Positions 6,209-6,309 of a DNA stretch of 6,309 nucleotides are shown one piece after another (within the stretch, counting starts at the first letter, position 1; the number at the start of each line of letters is the position of its first letter). The translations under genes were made by a program, and so were the position numbers. The notes below the pieces were generated by a model. The model was not told where the DNA came from and ran no database searches. It worked only from the letters and a program-made list of their open reading frames with translations. Source of the stretch: Tissierellaceae bacterium (GTDB taxonomy: Bacteria > Bacillota > Clostridia > Tissierellales > Tissierellaceae); NCBI GenBank assembly GCA_029264075.1, contig JARICQ010000129.1:1-6309 (forward strand). Direction: 5' to 3'.

Positions 6209-6244
6209 ATATCTAAAGCAATCGGGTATATGTTCTTTAGAAAT
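6209..6244. repeat. Inverted repeat between adenosyltransferase and last gene
   Basis: ATATCTAAAG (6209-6218) and CTTTAGAAAT (6235-6244) pair at nine of ten positions, with a perfect seven-base core TCTAAAG/CTTTAGA and a 16-base loop. It starts eight bases after the adenosyltransferase stop codon. No T-run follows on the plus strand, so it is not a normal intrinsic terminator there; it may stabilise RNA, weaken read-through, or bind a protein. Confidence 0.4.
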
Positions 6245-6265
6245 CAAAAAATAGGAGGAATTGAA

Positions 6266-6309
6266 ATGAAGAAAACTATTAAGGGTTTTATCTTGGGAGC
6301 TATCATCAC
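6266..6309 (+). CDS. Start of an exported or membrane protein (cut by window edge)
   Basis: Fourteen codons are visible, beginning MKKTIKGFILGAII. Three lysines within the first six residues followed by an unbroken hydrophobic run are the opening of a signal peptide or first membrane helix. AGGAGG at 6253-6258, seven bases upstream of the ATG, supports a real gene. It lies 64 bases after the adenosyltransferase on the same strand. Secreted proteins of clostridia, including surface stalk-domain proteins and transporter solute-binding proteins, often begin like this, but the function cannot be named from so little. Confidence 0.7.
   Translation, partial: MKKTIKGFILGAII

Noticed and set aside
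1..6309. CRISPR array, tRNA, rRNA or insertion sequence
   Set aside because: No regularly spaced repeats, no tRNA-like cloverleaf, no transposase reading frame and no terminal inverted repeats with target duplications were seen.

Overview
The window looks like chromosomal DNA from a low-GC anaerobic Firmicute (Clostridia or Tissierellia type). The base composition is AT-rich, genes carry strong AGGAGG or AGGTGG ribosome binding sites, one start codon is TTG, and the gene content is that of a strict anaerobe using a tungsten (or molybdenum) pterin enzyme. The exact genus cannot be read from the sequence.

Layout. Minus strand, in order of transcription from right to left: a molybdopterin molybdenumtransferase of ordinary length (moeA, 5462-4236); 11 bases later a second, longer MoeA carrying a C-terminal periplasmic-binding-protein-like domain (4224-2344); 53 bases later a sigma-54 enhancer-binding regulator with PAS, AAA+ and Fis-type HTH domains (2290-920, TTG start); then a 432-base AT-rich gap; then the first 162 codons of an aldehyde:ferredoxin oxidoreductase (487 to the left edge). 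Plus strand, divergent from moeA: a CobO/BtuR-type corrinoid adenosyltransferase (5686-6201), then the first 14 codons of an exported or membrane protein at the right edge.

How it fits together. The two MoeA proteins would finish the metal-pterin cofactor that the oxidoreductase needs. The regulator is of the class that works only with sigma-54 RNA polymerase. The gap before the oxidoreductase holds a very good -24/-12 sigma-54 promoter (534-551). About 190-290 bases upstream of its predicted start are two dyads of the same design (GCTCTA-N3-TAGA type), which are good candidates for the regulator's enhancer sites. Between them and the promoter lie A-tract repeats spaced about three helical turns apart. 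I read this as a self-contained module in which the cofactor genes and the regulator are made from a sigma-70-like promoter, and the regulator switches on the tungsten/molybdenum oxidoreductase through sigma-54. The regulator also appears to lack about ten conserved residues of its AAA+ domain. The families are all known; the wiring, the operator motif and the shortened AAA+ domain are the parts worth following up.
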